Assembly (NCBI GenBank): GCA_030627725.1
Contig: DAOVSZ010000117.1
Location: 1 to 7,906, forward strand
DNA from: Desulfobulbaceae bacterium
Lineage (GTDB): Bacteria; Desulfobacterota; Desulfobulbia; Desulfobulbales; DAOVSZ01
Reading direction: 5' to 3'
Length of the DNA: 7,906 nt
The notes under the pieces are model-generated. The model had not been told where the DNA came from. It saw only the letters and a program-made list of their open reading frames with translations, and searched no databases. Both the position numbers and the translations under genes were made by a program. Of the stretch, positions 5,360 to 7,906 are shown in pieces (position 1 is the first letter of the stretch; every line of letters starts with the position of its first letter).

Positions 5360-6853
5360 ATGAAGATGCAACAATTTTTCAGGCTGACGATCTTTTTGAT
5401 GTTGATTGGTGGAGCCTTTACCCATACTGCTTTCGCCCAGATACGCCATGAGGTCTTTTTGCCGAATACGGACCATGAGCTCCATGTGTACAGAATCTTC
5501 GGTGATATTCCCGGCAAGACCGTGATGATCATCGGTGGTATTCAGGGGGATGAGCCCGGGTCCTATCTGACGGCAGACCTGTACGCGGACATCAATCTTA
5601 AAAAAGGCAACCTGATCGTTGTCCCTCGCGCCAACTTTTATTCCATTCTTTTGAATCGTCGGGAAGGCCTTACCGGGGATATGAACCGTAAATTCGATAC
5701 AGAGGAGAAGCGGAAGAACAATTTCGAAGAAGAGGTGGTCACGGTACTCAAGCATCTGATTGCCGAGAGCGATTGCCTGCTCAACCTGCACGAAGGTTCG
5801 GGGTATTATAATCCTGTGTGGGTCAGTGCGATTGAAAATCCCAAACGTTACGGACAGTCGATTATCTTTGACGCCAAGACATACAAGGTCCCTGGGGAAA
5901 ACAGGACGATCCACTTAGGAGATATTGCACGCAAAGTCGTTGACAAGGTCAATCCCCAGATTGATAACAAGCGACACCGTTTCCGGGTGAGTGACCACGA
6001 TACCCTTTCTTCAAAATCAATACACAAGGAACAGCGCAAGTCGGCAACCTACTATGCCTTGACCACGGCCCATATCCCTGCCTTCGGTGTTGAGACTTCA
6101 AAGTCGATCAAATCGCTCAAAACAAAGATCCGGCTGCATAAACTTGTGATCAACACCATGATGGAGGAGTTCGGGATCGTCTTGGACCCGCCGGGGTTTA
6201 TTGTCTCTCCTCCAAAGCTTGATTATCTGCTTGTCACGATAAATAACGGCCATCCCCTGGCGTTGAAGCATGGAACGGAACTGGAGCTTGCATATGGAGA
6301 CGATTTCGTTGTAACTGACATAATTGCCAATTATGAACGCGGTCTTGTCGCTGATATTGCCGGTATTGGAACTACGAACGACACGAACAGATCGTTTCGT
6401 TTTTCAGAGAAGACAAGGATTATTGTCAGGAAGGACGCCCAGGAATGCGGCTGGGTTGACTTGAAACTCGGAAAGCCTGAGCTTGCCCGGGTCAAAGAGC
6501 AAAAGCGCTTGATATCTGAAGATGAACTTCAGGTCGAGACCTTGATGATTGATGAGAACGGGAAGCTGAGAAATGTGGCAAATAAAGGGACCCTGCAGGT
6601 GAAGAAGGGCGCCCGGCTGACCATGCAAGGGATCCGGACGAATATTACCAGGCTGGATAATGATGTCATTGTCAACTTCAAAGGTTTTGCCCCGCCGAAA
6701 TCCGTGAACGATGGGAATGACCTTCTGTTTCCCATATATACGGACCAGGATCTCTGGCGCCGTTATTCCGTGAAAAAGCGTGGGAAGCGTTATCCGATTC
6801 TTGCGACCTATAAAGATATTGTGGTTGGAGAATTCTGGGTTGAACTGAGATAG
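5360..6853 (+). CDS. Exported M14 peptidoglycan carboxypeptidase with Gln zinc ligand (Csd4/Pgp1-like)
   Basis: This 497-residue zinc carboxypeptidase is exported: a signal peptide ends at AFA|QI (after residue 26). The M14 catalytic domain covers roughly residues 30-275. The first metal motif reads GGIQGDEPG, so Q62 replaces the usual histidine in HxxE, with E65 kept. H144 in LNLHEGSGYY is the third ligand and E245 in GVETSKS the catalytic glutamate. N109-R110 in GDMNRKF fits the substrate-carboxylate pair. H. pylori Csd4 likewise uses a glutamine ligand; it and Campylobacter Pgp1 remove meso-diaminopimelate from tripeptides and give cells helical shape. The remaining 220 residues look beta-rich, in line with the extra beta-sandwich domains of Csd4. 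The ATG directly follows the upstream TAA with no clear SD, which suggests translational coupling. The family and glutamine are seen; the shape role is inferred by homology. Confidence 0.85.
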   Translation: MKMQQFFRLTIFLMLIGGAFTHTAFAQIRHEVFLPNTDHELHVYRIFGDIPGKTVMIIGGIQGDEPGSYLTADLYADINLKKGNLIVVPRANFYSILLNRREGLTGDMNRKFDTEEKRKNNFEEEVVTVLKHLIAESDCLLNLHEGSGYYNPVWVSAIENPKRYGQSIIFDAKTYKVPGENRTIHLGDIARKVVDKVNPQIDNKRHRFRVSDHDTLSSKSIHKEQRKSATYYALTTAHIPAFGVETSKSIKSLKTKIRLHKLVINTMMEEFGIVLDPPGFIVSPPKLDYLLVTINNGHPLALKHGTELELAYGDDFVVTDIIANYERGLVADIAGIGTTNDTNRSFRFSEKTRIIVRKDAQECGWVDLKLGKPELARVKEQKRLISEDELQVETLMIDENGKLRNVANKGTLQVKKGARLTMQGIRTNITRLDNDVIVNFKGFAPPKSVNDGNDLLFPIYTDQDLWRRYSVKKRGKRYPILATYKDIVVGEFWVELR

Positions 6854-6878
6854 TTTTACCTGAATTAACTGATTTTGT

Positions 6879-6885
6879 GGGGAAG
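6879..6885 (+). promoter_or_regulatory. Ribosome-binding site of the Sel1-repeat gene
   Basis: GGGGAAG sits four bases before the ATG at 6890. This is the strongest SD in the second gene set. It selects the ATG that begins with a clean signal peptide. Confidence 0.7.
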
Positions 6886-6889
6886 ATAT

Positions 6890-7906
6890 ATGCGGTTTTT
6901 TTCTGCTCTGCTTCTGGCAATTCTCATTTCAGGGAGTGTTGTCTTTGCCGGTGAAGAGCTGAGTGAGCTTATTAAACAGGCACATATGGGTTCGGTCGAG
7001 GCCCAGAATCTGCTTGGCCGGAAATACCTGCGCGGGGAAGGGGTCAAGGTTGATTATATCAGGTCTTTGTTCTGGTACAGGAAGGCTGCTGACCAGGGAG
7101 ATTCGAACGGGCAGACCCGGTTGGGCTGGATCTACGAAAACGGGAAAGGTGTCGCAAAGGATTATGCCAAGGCTTTTTACTGGTACAAAAAAGCGGCGGA
7201 AAATGGGTATTCGAGGGCCCAACGGCCTCTTGGGGTGATGTATGAGCTGGGAAAAGGGGTCGGGAAGGACCAGGCCAAGGCCGCCTACTGGTACGAAAAG
7301 GCTGCAAAGCAAGGTCTGGCTCGGGCGCAGGTAAATCTAGGGGTCTTGTATGAGGCCGGCAATGGCGTTGGAAAAGACTATAAGAAGGCGATACAGTGGT
7401 ACAGGAAGGCGGCGGAAAAGGGGTATGCCAGGGGCCAGACACAGTTGGGGATGATGTATGAAAAGGGGCTCGGCGTGGACCAGGATTTTAAGAAGGCCCT
7501 GTTTTGGTACAAGGCTGCTGCTGCTCAGGGATATTACGCCAAGGCAAAAAGATACGTAAAGAACCTGGAAAACAAGATGAAAGGAGCGTTGCCTGTTTCA
7601 GCTGCTCAAAAACAGGTGAAAATACTAGAGCCCCGAATCCTGGTGGAAAAAAAAGTTGCCAGGGCAGTTGTAAAAAGTGGGGCGCCGGCGAAAAAAGAAC
7701 AGACCGTAACGATTTCCAAAAAAGTCAAGGCAGAGAAGAAAGAAGAGAAAGTGCCGCTGGTCGCGTCAGTAACGAAGAAGAAAGCGGCAGCAAAGGAAAA
7801 AGAATCGGTTGTAAAGAAAAAGGTGACAGCTGCAAAGGCGGCTGAAAAGAAAGAAGAGCCTCTCGCAAAGACAGAAAAGAAAGAGGATAAAAAAGAGGAA
7901 AAGGCC
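6890..7906 (+). CDS. Exported Sel1-repeat protein with lysine-rich tail, 3' end cut off
   Basis: The frame is open to the window edge, giving 339 residues of a longer protein. Residues 1-20 are a signal peptide (MRFFSALLLAILISG start, probable cleavage VFA|GE). Residues 35-214 are five Sel1-like repeats of exactly 36 residues, each ending in an FWYRKAADQG-type segment, which form an alpha-solenoid for protein binding. From about residue 254 the chain becomes a low-complexity Lys/Glu/Ala tail with 28 lysines in 86 residues, probably disordered and able to span the periplasm or contact anionic polymers. Sel1 proteins usually act as scaffolds or regulators of envelope and signalling complexes. 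No catalytic motif is seen. The gene follows the Csd4-like gene by 36 bp, so it is likely in the same operon and may tether or regulate the two peptidoglycan enzymes; that is inference. A C-terminal domain beyond the edge, such as SPOR, is possible but not visible. Confidence 0.88.
   Translation, partial: MRFFSALLLAILISGSVVFAGEELSELIKQAHMGSVEAQNLLGRKYLRGEGVKVDYIRSLFWYRKAADQGDSNGQTRLGWIYENGKGVAKDYAKAFYWYKKAAENGYSRAQRPLGVMYELGKGVGKDQAKAAYWYEKAAKQGLARAQVNLGVLYEAGNGVGKDYKKAIQWYRKAAEKGYARGQTQLGMMYEKGLGVDQDFKKALFWYKAAAAQGYYAKAKRYVKNLENKMKGALPVSAAQKQVKILEPRILVEKKVARAVVKSGAPAKKEQTVTISKKVKAEKKEEKVPLVASVTKKKAAAKEKESVVKKKVTAAKAAEKKEEPLAKTEKKEDKKEEKA
6992..7531 (+). repeat. Five Sel1-like repeats (108-bp period)
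   Basis: The conserved AA-x-x-G motif recurs at residues 66-70, 102-106, 138-142, 174-178 and 210-214, an exact 36-residue spacing. Each unit carries LG-Y-G-GV, then KA-WY-KAA. The first copy is the most divergent (RSLFWYRKAAD). No repeat is broken and spacing never drifts, which suggests a functional solenoid. Confidence 0.93.
7649..7906 (+). other. Lysine-rich low-complexity coding segment
   Basis: Residues 254-339 of the Sel1-repeat protein are dominated by KK, KKE and KKKAAA runs, with few hydrophobic residues and no aromatic ones. The DNA is correspondingly purine-rich (AAGAAAGAAGAG-like). The segment reaches the window edge without a stop. It resembles the charged linkers of TonB-like or SPOR-type envelope proteins in composition only. 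Confidence 0.8.

Noticed and set aside
5537..5812. Csd4-like protein as a catalytically dead M14 pseudoenzyme because of the missing His
   Set aside because: E65, H144, N109-R110 and E245 are all retained, and a Gln ligand is known to be functional in Csd4.
5345..5914. 189-codon open frame on the minus strand under the Csd4-like gene
   Set aside because: It covers the signal peptide and metal motif of a clearly coding + strand gene, and has no SD or family resemblance.
7504..7845. 113-codon + frame rich in Lys, Arg and Gly
   Set aside because: It is the shifted reading of the Sel1 gene and its purine-rich tail. The Sel1 frame has exact 36-residue repeats and stays open to the window end.

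Overview
The window reads as chromosomal DNA of a Gram-negative, probably anaerobic bacterium. The best guess is a Desulfobacterota (former deltaproteobacterial) lineage. Three things point there: an AhbD-type radical SAM heme gene next to hemE and hemH, exported peptidoglycan-trimming enzymes, and short heptanucleotide arrays between genes. The taxonomic call is inference from gene content, with no marker gene in view. All recognisable genes lie on the + strand and are densely packed. No RNA gene, transposon, phage gene or CRISPR array is visible.

Region 1 (about 124-3912) is a tetrapyrrole/heme cluster of four genes: an AhbD/NirJ-family radical SAM-SPASM protein, hemE (uroporphyrinogen decarboxylase), an HD-domain phosphohydrolase of unknown role, and hemH (ferrochelatase). 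HemE makes coproporphyrinogen III, HemH inserts iron into a porphyrin, and AhbD-type enzymes convert Fe-coproporphyrin III to heme. The set therefore mixes enzymes of different textbook heme routes. Two intergenic gaps here carry tandem heptamer arrays of different sequence, CAGGGGT/CAGAAGY before hemE and AAAATCT before the HD gene. The second one sits between the only good ribosome-binding sequence and the GTG start of the HD gene.

Region 2 (about 3913-7906) starts with a weak possible terminator and a near-consensus sigma-70-type promoter (TTGAAA, 17 bp, TATAAT). It then holds three genes for exported proteins. The first is a YkuD L,D-transpeptidase-fold protein with a C-terminal NTF2-like domain, the layout of Helicobacter Csd6 / Campylobacter Pgp2. 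The second is an M14 carboxypeptidase with Gln in place of the first zinc-binding His, the hallmark of Helicobacter Csd4 / Campylobacter Pgp1. The third is a Sel1-repeat protein with five 36-residue repeats and a lysine-rich tail, cut by the window end. The first two abut (TAA then ATG) and the third follows after 36 bp, so they look like one operon. In the Campylobacterota homologues these two enzymes act in sequence on peptidoglycan stem peptides (tetra- to tri- to dipeptide) and set helical cell shape. I infer a similar cell-wall remodelling module here, and consider it the most interesting part of the window.

The first 123 bases hold no gene I can assign. No other stretch above 300 bases lacks a gene.
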